DNA of 64,000 bases from Diadophis punctatus similis (taxonomy: Eukaryota > Chordata > Lepidosauria > Squamata > Dipsadidae). The translations under genes were made by a program, and so were the position numbers. The notes beneath the pieces are model-generated. The model searched no databases. It saw only the letters and a program-made list of their open reading frames with translations, and was not told the origin of the DNA. Of this stretch, positions 32,661-44,500 are shown in pieces. The stretch's first letter is position 1, and each line of letters opens with the position of its first letter. Location of the stretch: NCBI GenBank assembly GCA_023053685.1, contig JALIGW010000001.1, positions 227,286,934 to 227,350,933 on the forward strand, given 5' to 3'.

Positions 32661-33785
32661 ATACTTTTCTCCAATGGAAATTAGATGGTACAGTGAATTC
32701 TAGCCTGATTTACTTTCAATATTGAGAGAGCTTCTTTTTTTTTTTTTTGCAGGCCTTTTATACCCAGAGGAGGGAAGGAAAGAAATATTCAGTTACGCTA
32801 GTTTCTCACCTGCTCTCTGAAATCAGCCAGCCAAAAAGTTTATTATTGCTATGCGAACTCAGTTACTGTTCCCTAGCATCAGGTGGAAACTTCCCAAGGC
32901 AGCTCTTAGTTACTGCCCTGTTTTATCTCTGTGTTGCAGGAAAATGGTCAGAGTCAGAAAGACTTCTGTTAAGCAGGAAGCTGGATATAAACCAGTACTT
33001 GGCACAATTCACACAACACACTAATCAACCAGCCTGAGTGCACACATTCACACGTATATCTGCTGCTGCCACTTAATCGGGCCAAAGATTTGTCTGAGGC
33101 TATTTGAATCACACAAGCCCAATCACACAAATTATTTCAAGTTTATACGAGGGAATTAGCTTCTGATCTTCTGAGGTAAAAAGCAGGCAGGGCTGGATAA
33201 GTTGTTAGTGTATCGTCTCATTACGCAGGCTAGCCAGCTTAGTTGGGGGGGGGGGGGCTGAACCCGTAATTCCATATTGGCATGGTGAACTCTTATTGTT
33301 GGTCATGCCTCCTCCCAACTAACCTGTGTGTATGTGTGTATGTGTATTTGTGTATATATCCATAATCTTTTCTGTGTATGTTCCTGTACATGCATCAAGA
33401 CATTTCTTCCTGGCCTCCCATATGTTGGATTAATTATAGCTTGCCGCCTATTCTTAGCCTTCTTCAACAGCCTGCTATTTCTCTTTCCTCCAACCTCTCA
33501 CCAGGGTCAGCTTCTGGGCTCCAACAAGCAGCAGTCCTACAGTTTCAGGGCTCCTCGAGGCTCCACACTTCCTCTACCCGTCTCTACCTGTCTCCCATTC
33601 CTTCCACATGATCTCATCAATCTCCCATCTGGTGATTATGTTTTGTCTTGATACATTTTGGTTGCCATGGGGAAAAAGAATAAGCAGGGAAGAGAAGGTA
33701 TGCAACTTTGGCTGCTGGATCAAAAGACATAGCAGGAGCGTGTGTGAGGGAATTAAAAAGGGAAGAATTAGCTGATTTCCCTAGA
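32661..33785. other. No gene recognised
   Basis: A plus-strand frame (32747-33037) follows a T-rich tract and TTTTTTTGCAG. It is open for 96 codons, but no donor, start context or family is visible. Confidence 0.3.
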
Positions 33786-33931
33786 CAGGGGTGGGCAAAC
33801 TATCCCTCTTTCAGGACCTATGGACTTCAACTCCCAGAATTCCTGAGCCAGCCATGAATGCATGGCTGGGTCAAGAATTCTGGGAGTTGAAGTCCACAGG
33901 TCCTCAAAGAGCTGTAGTTTGCCTACCTCTG
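33786..33931. mobile_element. Foldback hAT MITE
   Basis: CAGGGGTGGGCAAACTA mirrored by TAGTTTGCCTACCTCTG, with inner arms GGACTTCAACTCCCAGAATT inverted. Flanks CCCTAGA and CCCTAGGA are near-identical. Confidence 0.82.
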
Positions 33932-33983
33932 CCCTAGGACAACCAAATCTAGGACAACCAAAATCTGGGCAGTCTCTAGAATT

Positions 33984-34118
33984 CAGAGGTCTCCAACCTT
34001 GGCAACTTTAGGACTTGTGGACTTCAACTCCCAGAGTTCCACAGCCAGCAAAGCTGGCTGAGGAACTCTGAAAGTTGAAGTCCACAAGTCTTAAAGTTGC
34101 CAAGGTTGGAGACCCCTG
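33984..34118. mobile_element. Foldback hAT MITE
   Basis: CAGAGGTCTCCAACCTTGGC mirrored by GCCAAGGTTGGAGACCCCTG, with a near-perfect hairpin between. No clear flanking duplication. It lies only 52 bp from the previous foldback element. Confidence 0.85.
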
Positions 34119-34663
34119 CAGTTGAGATGGCAGAAGAGCAATACAAAAATATTGATCCCTCTGCTGGTTATCTGAAGTTTTGCCAGCCCTATTCTGCTGC
34201 AGCCCTCCTTCAAAAGAACAAACTTTTTTTTCTCAACTTATACCCTCAACAAAGGAAACAAATTAAGGTCCACAAATTCTTCATTTTGCGCAAAAACTAT
34301 AATATGTACTCCTTTTTGAAATGACAAGTAAGGTCCTATAACTTTTATACAAACTATAAAATAAACATTTACCAGCAATTCAAAGGACTTTTTCTTACCC
34401 AGAAGAAGGAATAGGTTTCTATAGTGAGATAAGCTAAAGCTTATTCCATATCCGAAACAACACATCACTTGCATCGCTCTGGGTCCAACCAATCCCATTC
34501 CATAGTCCATAAACTATTCTGTACTTTGGGCTAACAGATATACGTTGCAAAAATCCAAATGCTCAATAATGGTACTCCAGATCTTTGCAGCCCAAAGTTG
34601 ATAGCCCTAGCCAGGTTGTAACACGGTTTAGTTTTGGAACATGGGTTACTGTGTGAATCTGGC
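34119..34663. other. No gene or repeat recognised
   Basis: AT-rich, putative intron. Confidence 0.35.
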
Positions 34664-34671
34664 CTCTGTAG

Positions 34672-35110
34672 CAGGGGCGGGTTGCTCTCTTACCTTGCTA
34701 CCGGTGCGCTGCACGCGCATCACCACATTTCGTACATGCGTGTGCGATATGCACGTGCCCCCCTCACACAATTTTGCTTCTGCGCATGCGTGGAAGCAAA
34801 ATCACGCTGAAATCTTGTGATGGGATGCGCGTGTGCGAGCGATTTTGCCAATTTTTTTGCTTCCACACATGCGCCAAAGTGAAACCTCACTGAAATCTTG
34901 CACATGCACGCATCCCCTCGCAATATGTTGGCGCGATTTTGCTTCTGCACATGCGCGGGAGCAAAAAATCGCCAAAAAATTCACGAAAAAACATGGCGGC
35001 TCCTACGGACCAGCAACCGACCGCACCGGGTCGGTAATCTCTTGGTGACGTCACCAGCCCGCTGCTACCGGTGCGATAGAGTGGACTGCACTGGTAGGAA
35101 CCCACCACTG
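34672..35110. mobile_element. hAT MITE of the 'GTGGGTT' family, copy 5
   Basis: Ends CAGGGGCGGGTTGCTC and AGGAACCCACCACTG. Flanks CTCTGTAG (34664-34671) and TTCTGTAG (35111-35118) match at seven of eight. Rich in TGCGCATGCG-like motifs. Confidence 0.9.
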
Positions 35111-35345
35111 TTCTGTAGATGGTAAACCAGTTTCTGGCTGAGTGTGATATAACATTATCCAATGGCGGTTTACTCAACAAAGTATGACACAGCTTAGTGC
35201 AATGTGTGAGCCCACACGAATGATGATAAGATGAGCTTGCTGGTGCCAAAAGATCCCTGCTGATTTCAACATTACTGATTAGAATCTGTGTTACTGATTA
35301 GTGCTATGAATGTTCTGAAAGAATCGGTATGTGGACAATGCTTAC

Positions 35346-35555
35346 TTCTGTTTAAAGATTTTGGACTGCGAAGAAGTAGCAGAGAAGTTTTCATCACTTC
35401 GGCTTCCAGTCCCAGGGTAGAACATCATGCTGACCCTGGTGATGTAGGGTTTCTTGTTTTCTTCCCACTGTACGCCATGTTTGTTCGCCTCATCCCCATC
35501 TTCTTCTGTTTGAAGTTCATCTTCAGCTTTCCAAGGAGGGCTTGTCTTTCTTTCC
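35346..35555 (-). CDS. Coding exon of unrecognised minus-strand gene, acidic linker
   Basis: A 210-bp exon, phase 2 in and 2 out. Acceptor CTCTTTTTTATCCAAG|G, donor AAACAGAA|GTAAGC. Reads ERKTSPPWKAEDELQTEEDG, DEANKHGVQWEENKKPYITR, VSMMFYPGTGSRSDENFSAT and SSQSKIFKQ. It is acidic and polar, so probably a flexible linker before the coiled coil. A hAT element inserted 25 bp upstream of the acceptor (35581-36218), and its end contributes to the likely branch site. Confidence 0.8.
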
Positions 35556-35580
35556 CTTGGATAAAAAAGAGCCATGAAAT

Positions 35581-36218
35581 CAGGGCTGACATTCAAATTT
35601 TTTCCCTTCCGGTTCTGTGGGCATGGCTTGGTGGTGGGGTGTCATGTGACTGAGTGGGCATGGCCAACTTGACATCACTCACAGCAAGGTGGGGTGGCAC
35701 CACCCCACCAAGCCACGCCCATCAAGCCACACCCACAGAACCAGCAGAAAAGTTCGGCCAAGTCTTCTAGCGTTCAACCTGGCTGCTTCTCATCTCCTCC
35801 TCATGTTTGCTCTGTGTGTATGAGCCCGAGAAGAAGGAGAGAAGCAGCCATGTTGAATGCTGTGGCAGAGAAAAAAACGAACTTTTTCCCCTCCATTCAC
35901 AGCGGAGCTGCTGCTCCCTTTATGGTCCCCCCCTGGCCCTCTCCCTCCCGGGGGTCAAAGTCCCTTAAAGGGACAGGCAGGCTGCCGCAGCTCCCTTCCA
36001 AGCAGGCTCCCTTCCCTTCGCTGCGAAGGGAGGAAGAAAAGTTTGGCCAGGTCTTCTCCTCCTTCTTGGGCATACACAGAGAGCGGAAGGGCTGAGCGAC
36101 GAGTGGGCGGATGTGGGTGGGGCCAACCAGGGGTGGTTTTTACCGGTTCAGCGAACCACTTCAAATCGCCGCTACCGGCTCGCCAGAGCCAGTCCGAGCC
36201 AGTCAAATTTCACCCCTG
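35581..36218. mobile_element. Non-autonomous hAT element next to a splice acceptor
   Basis: The left end CAGGGCTGACATTCAAA and right end AAATTTCACCCCTG are imperfect inverse copies. Perfect 8-bp duplications CATGAAAT (35573-35580, 36219-36226). Interior blocks GTGGGCATGGCTTGGTGG and CCGCTACCGGCTCGCCAG resemble the element at 51066. The remaining GC-rich part shows overlapping frames without meaning. Confidence 0.9.
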
Positions 36219-36329
36219 CATGAAATGTATGCCTTTACTATCAATCCAGGTATTCTGACCTTCTTCAGCCGAGTGCCCCTCAGCTGTTTTGGATTATGCA
36301 AGAAATTGTCTTTTCTCAATAGTTTCTCC

Positions 36330-36700
36330 CCATCCAATTCAATCTAACAGGTTGAGCATGCTCCAGGTCCCATCATCCAAAGAATGTCAATTGGAAGGGA
36401 CTGGAAGACATGCCTTTTCTGGAGTTGCGCCTGTCCTTTGCAACATCCTTCCTTCAGAGAAGGATGGCCCCAGCCCTGTTGGCCTTTTGTAAGGTTTTAA
36501 AAATTGGTTATGTAGCTGGGCCTGAGGTCCCAAATGTGTTAAAAATCCCATTTCTTGACTTTATTGACAATTGTGAATGATAATTTTCTTGGCAGCTGCA
36601 TCCATTTATTTTGTACTGTTTGTAATTGTTTTAAAACTATTTGCCACTCAGAGTCCCTTAGCTGAGATGGGCAGCTATAAAAATTAAATTAATTAATTAA
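36330..36700 (+). mobile_element. Degenerate L2-like LINE 3' fragment
   Basis: CCAAAGAATGTCAATTGGAAGG, a GCCTTTTCTGGAGTTGCGCC stretch (AFSGVAP) and an end CACTCAGAGTCCCTTAGCTG with an AATTAATT tail follow the L2 order. Confidence 0.6.
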
Positions 36701-36967
36701 AAACAAAATACTGTACTCTGGGTTTGCATAATCTTTGGGAAGAAATCCAGGAAAGTCAAACAAAAATCAGAATACATCCTTAATGTAAGCTTGGCAAGAA
36801 GGTTCTCTGAACATTTGTAGGTAGCTGCCAATTTTCTGATTATGGATTCCTTTTTTTAAAAAATTCATATGACCCCATTCCCAATTTTATTATTATTTAT
36901 ACATATTTCTTTCCTACGTTTCACAGAGTGGGTTGCAAAATTCTATATCAGAACTGATTTCACTGAA

Positions 36968-37080
36968 AAACATAGAATCATAGAATCACAGCGTGGGAAG
37001 GGATATTGGAGGACTTCTAGTCCAACTCTTCCTCCAATATATGAGCTAGAATTCCTTAAGAGGTTTAACAATATTTCCCA
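36968..37080 (-). mobile_element. CR1-like LINE 3' end (minus)
   Basis: ATAGAATCATAGAATCACAG followed by GGGAAGGGATATTGGAGG and CTTCTAGTCCAACTC is the inverted CR1 terminus, here with an ATAGAATC repeat end rather than AATAG. Confidence 0.8.
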
Positions 37081-37083
37081 CTA

Positions 37084-37554
37084 ATTAAATAGCTCAAGAT
37101 TTTGCAATAAAGATTCAGTAATATATAGAATGAGATTTGCAAATATATAAGCTAGATTTAGAAAAGATAGAGATCCTGGAATTAAATTGCTAACATCTGA
37201 TGAGAAACAGAACAGGCAACATTGCTCTTACACATTTTTTTGTTTAAAAAATTATCAAAAATAGGGATAGTACACATTGACAAAAGTACAACAACCTTTT
37301 ACTAGCTCTTAAAAACATCAGGATATTTGGCTACCTTAAATGACTATTTAATAATATGCGGACCAGGAACCAATACTTAGAAGAAAATAGGAATCAATAA
37401 AATGATTCAAAATTGGAAAAAGAGTGTGCTACAGTTCTATATTGATATCTTTTAAAATGTATATGCAGAATTTATATATTGACAAACACTAACTATAAGT
37501 AATGGAACTGGACATCAAACTGCTGAGAGACATATCAACCAGCTCAGATATGTT
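37084..37554. other. No gene or repeat recognised
   Basis: AT-rich sequence. Confidence 0.35.
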
Positions 37555-37562
37555 GATAATAC

Positions 37563-37899
37563 CAGCGGTGGGTTCTAACTTACCTCGCTACCGGTTCATT
37601 TCCTCCCGTGCTGCGTGGGTGCGCCTCGTGGGCATGCATGGGCTTTGCGCGCGCATGCATGCGCAGTGCCAAAAAATCCAGGGAAAAAAGGGCCGAAAAC
37701 AAGATGGCGACCGCATGCACAGTCCTGGAAACTTGGCTTCTGCGCTTGCTCAGAAGAAAATAAAAAAAAATTCAAAAAAAAAATCAAAAAAAATTCAAAA
37801 AGCACCGGCCGAACCAGTTCCATGACATCATCGTGACATCACCAGCGGGTCGCTACCGGTTCGGGCGAATCGGTCCGAACCGGGAGGAACCCACCACTG
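37563..37899. mobile_element. hAT MITE of the 'GTGGGTT' family, copy 6
   Basis: Ends CAGCGGTGGGTTCTAAC and GGAGGAACCCACCACTG. Perfect 8-bp duplications GATAATAC (37555-37562, 37900-37907). It is essentially an inverted-orientation relative of copies 1 and 3. Confidence 0.93.
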
Positions 37900-38019
37900 G
37901 ATAATACTGCTTTGATAATGTAAAGAGAGGAAAACCCAAGGAATCCCTTACTAAATGTGGGGAAAAAATGTTCAAAACCAGGGCTGTTTAGAATTAAAAC
38001 AATAATAACCTAATGTTGT

Positions 38020-38640
38020 ATCTACAGGCAACGCCAATACAAACAGATGAAGGAGCAGAAGATTTTATGTTCCTAGGTTCAAAAATTCACAGAGAGTCTG
38101 TCAGTAGCCATGAAAAAAGACAGCTATTATGAGACAGTTAGGCAAAATATTAAACTGCAGAGAAATCACATTGACCAAGGTACAGTCAAGGCAATGATTT
38201 TTCTAGTTGTAATAGCTGTGAAATCTGGTATATTTGAAAACCTGAAAGAAGAAAAATGGAAGCTTCTAAATTGTGGAGCTGGAGAAAATTGTTAAGAATA
38301 TTTGGACCACACTCACAATTCATTACTAGTGTAAGTAAAACCATTGGAAGCATTCAGAATAAAACTAAAACTTAAATGTTTGGGGTAATACAAAACCAAT
38401 GTGTAATACAAAACCAAGAGTCATTGGTGAAGATCCCATAACCTGGAACAATTGAAGGCTATCAGAAAAGAAGCTGTCAATGAATAAGATGGGCAAATGT
38501 TATTATTGATGTCAGAAGGAAAAGTTGACAAGAACTCATAGAAGCAGTTATCAACAGATAATGCTAGTGAAGTGAACAATGACAACAAAATATCTTAATG
38601 ACCTTAACAATGTCAGTATCATGCCTGGAATGTTTTATAA
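38020..38640 (+). mobile_element. BovB/RTE-like LINE relic
   Basis: Conceptual translation with several frame breaks gives EDFMFLGSKIHRES, then ...KLWSWRKLLRIFGPHS, in the order of RTE/BovB reverse-transcriptase C-terminal parts (DF.FLGS.I ... KLW.WR.LL). Many stops make this an old fossil. Confidence 0.55.
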
Positions 38641-38655
38641 ATAGGTGCTGTGAAT

Positions 38656-38667
38656 GCTGTCTGTCTA

Positions 38668-38717
<50 letters not shown>

Positions 38718-38720
38718 CAT
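38656..38720. repeat. CTGT then CT microsatellite
   Basis: CTGT units followed by CT units. Confidence 0.93.
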
Positions 38721-40500
38721 TTGATATCCTTCTGACTTCACTATTTATTGCATTCCAACATGCTGTCTCTGCATTATTATCTCATAGTACTACTATCTCT
38801 TCCTGTGCCTGTTAAGTTATATATTTATGACAGGGGTGGATAAAGTGCAAGTAAGCTCTTTAACAGCCACACTTTTGGGTTTTTTCTCAGAGGCCAGAAA
38901 GGCAACCAAAATATAACAGAAAATCTGTGAAAATTGAGGCAGGATTTCCCAGGATTTCTGCTACGAAATACAAGTTTAAATTTTGATGGTTTGCTGGACT
39001 CAATCAGCCTTCAAATTCTAGCCTTGCCAACTTATCTCCCACCATTTTAACTCCAACCCACTTTCAACCCCACCTGCAAAAGTGTAGTTGCTTAAGCCAA
39101 AAGGCTGCTTGACCATGTGTGCTATAATAAAAGTGTGCTATAATAAAAATGTAAAGTGCTATAAAGTTCTTACTACATGGTAAGATACAATATCTTTGAC
39201 TTTGTGTAGGAACACTGACAATCCCAGATATATTCCATTAATTATCAGTAATTAGTTTTCAGCTATTGCTTTGGGAACCCTAACAATACCAGACACATCT
39301 TACACATGCTTTAAAATGCCAGAGTAAACCAATAAGTTGACAACTGCAAAATGTACAGCATAATCACCGTAACTAAGCATATTCAAAAATCTCTTTAGGC
39401 TGCAATCTGATAATTGCTGAACTAAATTGTCTCCCATTTTCATTTCCTGTAGGTAGTGAGTGAAAAACAAGGATTACCTTCACATGATTGTTGTAAAGGC
39501 AGACTCTCTGATACATCATTTTTTTTAAAAATGTCACACAGTCTCAAGATAGTCATCTTGTTATAGTAATAGAAATAAAATCTGCTAAAAAAATAGTTTG
39601 CATGGAACCTTCCTTCCTCTCCCCATTGTTTGCCATAGGACCCAAACCCCCAAATAGCCTCTGGGTTTGTGCTTCTCCCAAATAAAGTGTTCCTTTTATC
39701 CCCTGCCCTTTAACTCACATTTTATGGCTGTTGTAGCCACTTTCAGGGGATGCACTAGAGGCTTTGTGATGCAAGTCCCATTGCTTGTGTCTCTGTCCCA
39801 GAGTCCTAGGAAGGTCTTTGTTAAGGTCACCATGGTAACATAAGAAAAGGGAGAGGGGGGAACCAATGAAATCTGTAGCAAGGAAGGAGACTGGAAGAAC
39901 CCTATTAGAAGGGGTTTAGGCCCTCCTGAGAAGCAGAACCCACAGGAGGAATTAACTCTTGAGCTGTTGGGCTGATTGAACCATTGGTAAATAAATGACA
40001 CTGGTGAATTATTAGTTCTTGCTCATATTGTGGTTCTACACGTAACCATCCTGGTTTCCAGATTCATGAAGCGTAGAGACAATCATTTGCTTCATTTGGG
40101 TCATCCCTCAAGACCTGGGTTTGCATGCAGTGGGCATGCAAGTGCCCTCAGCTTCATATATGATGAAATGGTACTGTGAGCATTAAAAAGATGTGACTGC
40201 TATACCTGTGGGTTCATTCACATGTGTAAAGTTTGACCAAATGTGTGGTAAATGTGAATGTCTTAATCCAGTGAGGGGAGGTATCGTGGAAAAGAAAGAG
40301 GCTTTCGTATTTTAATGTGTTTATAACCATTTTAGTAAAGTGTAATAATATATTAAAGGTATGGCAAGTACTATAAGAATAGAAACATTTTAGAAAGTAA
40401 TATATGGGTTTCTTTATAAATATTTGTGGATGAGGTAAAGTTTATCCAGTCAGGGATTCCAAAAAACTTCAAAGGGGCCTCTCTAAATGGTAGGAATGGC
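38721..40500. other. No gene or repeat recognised
   Basis: About 1.8 kb, mostly AT-rich. A short AATAAA-type motif occurs near 39680 without gene context. Confidence 0.35.
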
Positions 40501-40529
40501 TAATACATTTTGAGGCAGAAGATCCAGCC

Positions 40530-41120
40530 TTCCCATTCATTAATGGAATCTGTGTGGCTATGATTGATCAGGAAGAGGATCTTGGAATGACAATGGATAT
40601 ATTTCAAAACAAAAACATCAACACAAGTTGCAGCTGCTATAAAAATTGGCGAATCCCATGCTTGGAATTAATACATGGAAGCATGGAAAATAATACAGTC
40701 AGGATAGCAATGACATTGTATAATTGAGCCGAGGTGGTGCAGTGGTTAGAGGCAGTACTGCAGGCCACTTTAGCTGACTGTGATCCTCAGGTCAGAGGTT
40801 CAAATCTCACTGGCTCAAGGTTGACTCAGCCTTCCATCCTTCTGAGGTAGGTAAAATGAGGACCCCGATTGTTGGGGGCAATATAAATATACATTAATTA
40901 CTGGTGTAAACTGCTTAGAGAGTGCTTGCACTGTGAGGCAGTATATAATTCTCACAAATAAATAAATAAATAAATTATATGGAGTGGCAATATTTGGAGT
41001 ACTGTCATTGTTCCAATCACTCAAAGTGATGGAAAAAGTATAAAGCATGGCAACCAAAATAATGAAAATACTTCCTTGTGAGTTCAGCCTGAGGCTTTTT
41101 AAACTTGAAGGAAAGGTAGG
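40530..41120 (+). mobile_element. Degenerate CR1 LINE split by a SINE
   Basis: Left part translates as EEDLGMTMDIFQNKN and right part as YMEWQYLEYCHCSNHSK. These parallel ERDLGVLVDNHLN and HLEYCIQFW in the CR1 copy at 60.6-60.8 kb. A family B SINE (40726-40976) separates them. Confidence 0.65.
40726..40976 (+). mobile_element. tRNA-derived SINE, family B, nested in CR1
   Basis: Head GAGCCGAGGTGGTGCAGTGG, then GTTCAAATCTCACTGG (box B-like), CTCAAGGTTGACTCAGCC, and an AAAT tail instead of GCTATT. Confidence 0.9.
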
Positions 41121-41835
41121 CAAAAGAGGCACAATACAAGTGTGTAACAAACACGACTGATGGATTGAGGCCTACGAAGTTGGTATTGACTCTCAGTGAC
41201 ATTAAAATGTGTTTCCAGAAATGTCTTTCTCACTTTCGTAATGTCAGAACTCACCCGCTCCCCACCTCCCATTCAAACCAAGGACTAAGGATGTCTGAGG
41301 GTTCACAAAGGGCATAAGAAGGTAGCAGACCTTAAAATAATACAAAAAAGAAAGTGTTAAACTATCTTTCTCAGAATAAGAGGAGCATCTCAAGGCTACT
41401 AAAACGGTAAATTTTTGAATATTTACATGGATGGAATTGTTCAGTTAAACCATTTTTTGCTTAATCAAAGCTGGTTTAAGAACAAGCTTGGAAACAGCCT
41501 TCAAATGCTACTTGGCTAGATTCCCAAGGCAAATACTGTACTTTTGCTGAGCTTGCAAGGGAACATGTCATATTGATAAAGCAGCTAAGGTAACATTATT
41601 GAGAGTTAGTTGTTCAAAGTAGCGGTATAGGTCTGCAGCCAATGTGCAAATTTAATAAAATCTGCCTAAATTGGTTTTTTAAAATGAATTATTCCTACAT
41701 TTATTTAACCGTTTCCTCATCAGTACATAAAATGAATGCTGTGCCAATATGACATACAGTGATTTACCATGACTCCCTATTATCCAGTTTAGACTCTATC
41801 CCTTCTGTATTCAGATATTCTACTAGAGGCATTGG
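41121..41835. other. No gene or repeat recognised
   Basis: AT-rich, no coding signal. Confidence 0.35.
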
Positions 41836-41843
41836 AATAACAC

Positions 41844-42118
41844 CAATGGTGGGTTCCTCACGGTGCAGTCGACTCTACCGCACCGGTAGCGGCCGGCAGA
41901 TTACGCAATTTGCACACAACGGCTCCGGTGCCGTCTTCACCGGGCCGTTGCATGTCGCCATCTTTTTTCAGAATTTTGGGGCTTTTTTTGCTTCCTGTGC
42001 ATGCGCAGAAGCACAATCGCATGAGGGGCACGTGTGTGTAGCGAGCACGAGCGTGCATGAAATGTGGCGATGCACGCGCACTGCACCGGTAGCGAGGTAA
42101 GAGAGCAACCTGCCCCTG
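41844..42118. mobile_element. hAT MITE of the 'GTGGGTT' family, copy 7
   Basis: Ends CAATGGTGGGTTCCTC and GAGCAACCTGCCCCTG. Flanks AATAACAC and CATAACAC match at seven of eight. Length 275 bp. Confidence 0.9.
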
Positions 42119-42126
42119 CATAACAC

Positions 42127-43094
42127 GCTGCTGTTCACTTGCTTTTCAAAGTGAATATATGTACTGTTATCCTGTCCCCCTCTCATGTGGCTCCTTACCT
42201 TAAAATGGCTTTACTGTGGTTAAAGAGGTTGTCCAAACTCAGACTACTAGGTCAATTACCATTAGTTAAATGTGCAAGCCACAATGTGACAATGTTTCCC
42301 ATATTTTCAAATTATAACAATTTACTGCCTCTTCCTCCTCCTCTAATTACCACCAACTTTCCCTATCTGCATTTTATTGCAACCCCTTCTAATTCTGCAT
42401 TCGACCACTTTCAATCTGGCTTGTACTTTAGTACTTCATTAAAACTTTTGCAAGCACTATAGTATTACTAAAGATTTCTCTTTTGGATACACACTTCTCT
42501 TTTCTTTTCAACACAGTTGATAACACACTTGCACTTTTTTTTTGTTTGGAGCATCTTTTGTTTAATTCTATACCTTCAAATTATGTTAATTAGACAACTT
42601 CCAGAATTTCTAGACACCTTGGCTGTTGTCTTAATGCATCTATAGGAACCGTGATAGGAAAGATCATTCTAGAATTTCTGTGATTGTGATCTTAGTTAAT
42701 TTCTCACAGATTTAGTTGACCCTCCGGTGATTTTGTTTGAGGAATCACTTTCCTTTGCTTCTCTTTCACTGTCCACATATTGCCTTTCATCTCTTCACTT
42801 CTCATGGTGTTCAGTATGACTTGTTTCTAATAGGAAGCTTTATCTTCGTTCTTGGAACTTATTGTGTTTCCTTTTAAGGATCCTTTCCTTTATGCTTCTT
42901 TGTGTTTTTGCATCCTGAAAAGGGTTTATGGCCCTGGATGGCTTTGTGTTTTTCACTTTCCCTGAGCATTCCCTGATCAGTCTATTACTACATTATATTC
43001 TTTCTTCCTTTGAACACTTACAAAAAGACAGAGGTCCTTCTTTGTACTTTGTGGGAAATGAACACAGTATAGTCAAAAAATTGTCATGCTTCTA
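42127..43094. other. No gene or repeat recognised
   Basis: AT-rich, pyrimidine-rich in part. No coding signal. Confidence 0.35.
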
Positions 43095-43095
43095 G

Positions 43096-43285
43096 GAGCT
43101 AGTTTGATGCAGCGGTTAAGATGAAGGACTTGAAACTAAGAAGCTGTGAATTCTAGTCCTATGGAAGCTGTCATTCTCAGCCTCAATCTACCTCACAGGG
43201 TTGTTGTTGTGGGGAAAAGAGAGGAGGCAACATGATGCCTTGAGTAGTACCATGAAAAAGCACCTAATAAATGAATAAAAATATT
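43096..43285 (+). mobile_element. tRNA-derived SINE, family A (plus)
   Basis: Head GAGCTAGTTTGATGCAGCGG, GTGAATTCTAGTCC at box B, TCACAGGGTTGTTGTTGTGG body and an AATAAATGAATAAA tail. Confidence 0.82.
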
Positions 43286-43833
43286 TCTGTTACAACTTTA
43301 TTATAGAGGATGCCAGTTTGGCCTGGTGGTTAAGGCACTAGGCCAGGTGTCAGCAACCTGCGGCTCCGGAGCCGCATGCAGCTCTTTGGGCCCTCTGCTG
43401 TGGCTCCGTCGGGTGATCCCACCACTGCCTGGCCCCGCCCTTTGCCCTCCCCTCCCAGTCACTCCTTGCCTGGCCTGAGAAGGTAAGGGCGACGGTGGGG
43501 GATGGAGAGAGAGGAGGAGAGACAGAGTCATAGAGAGATACAGAGAGAGGGGATGGAGAGAGGGAGAGAGAGGGAGGGAGGGAGGGAGAGAGAGAGATGT
43601 AAAAAGGGTTTTGTGGTTCCCGGTGTTGTTTTTTTTAGGTTTTTTTATTAAATACACAAAACTATACAACAATACAACACTGACATACACAATAACAAAT
43701 AAACATTTTGGGCTTTTCTGTTTAGCCCCTAACTCCAATAAGCTATCCTCGGAGCTTTACATAGTTTTAGTTAATTTTTTTACCATAATAATAACTATAT
43801 CCGTATTATCTATATAGCCTTTTAACTCTATAA

Positions 43834-43883
<50 letters not shown>

Positions 43884-43988
43884 CACCATGTTACATTTAA
43901 TGAATTTTTGCACACTAATATATTATTCAGAATTGACAGATATACATCATATTTTATGCATCCCTTTTTTTCTTAACCAATCATAAAA

Positions 43989-44160
43989 TTTGTTCCATAT
44001 TATATAAAAATCTGATTCTTGTTTATCCTTTAATTCCTTTGTTAATTTGTCCATCTCAGCACAGTCCATTATCTTTTGTTCCATATTATATAAAAATCTG
44101 ATTCTTGTTTATCCTTTAATTCCTTTAATTTGTCCATCTCAGCACAGTCCATTATCTTTC
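43989..44160. repeat. 86/83-bp tandem duplication inside the L1
   Basis: The block from TTTGTTCCATATTATATAAA to GCACAGTCCATTATC occurs twice in direct orientation (43989-44074, 44075-44160) and differs by a 3-bp deletion. Confidence 0.9.
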
Positions 44161-44500
44161 TAATTATGTCCTCCTCTGTAGGTGTTTCACTGTTTTTCCA
44201 GAACTGCGCGTATATAATCCTAGCTGCCGTTAGAATGTGAATAGTAATATATTGGGTGTCTTTGTTAACTCTTGGTTCAATGATGCCTAACAAGAAAAAC
44301 TCGGGTTTATTAGAAAATTCTTCCTGGGTTATTTCTTTAATCCATTTCCCTATAATGGCCCAATAACTCTTAGCTTTCTTACAAGTCCACCAGGTATGAT
44401 AGTATGTGCCTATTTCTTTTTTACATTTCCAACATAAGGCAGATGAATTCTGCGAAATCTTTGCAATTCTTGTCGGTGAAAGATGCCACCTATAAAACAT
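44069..44500 (-). pseudogene. L1 ORF2 C-terminal remnant
   Basis: The minus-strand frame reads FYRWHLSPTRIAKI, then CWKCKKEIGTYYHTWWTCKK (the CX2C...HX4C zinc-knuckle-like motif of L1 ORF2 ends), then ILTAARIIYAQFWKNSETPT. Upstream, 44740-44510 continues the protein (GPEDNLIGKIYKFL, LRWAKNFGYSIDLDKWEE) with one stop near 44513. Reverse transcriptase and endonuclease are absent, so it is not functional. Confidence 0.88.
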
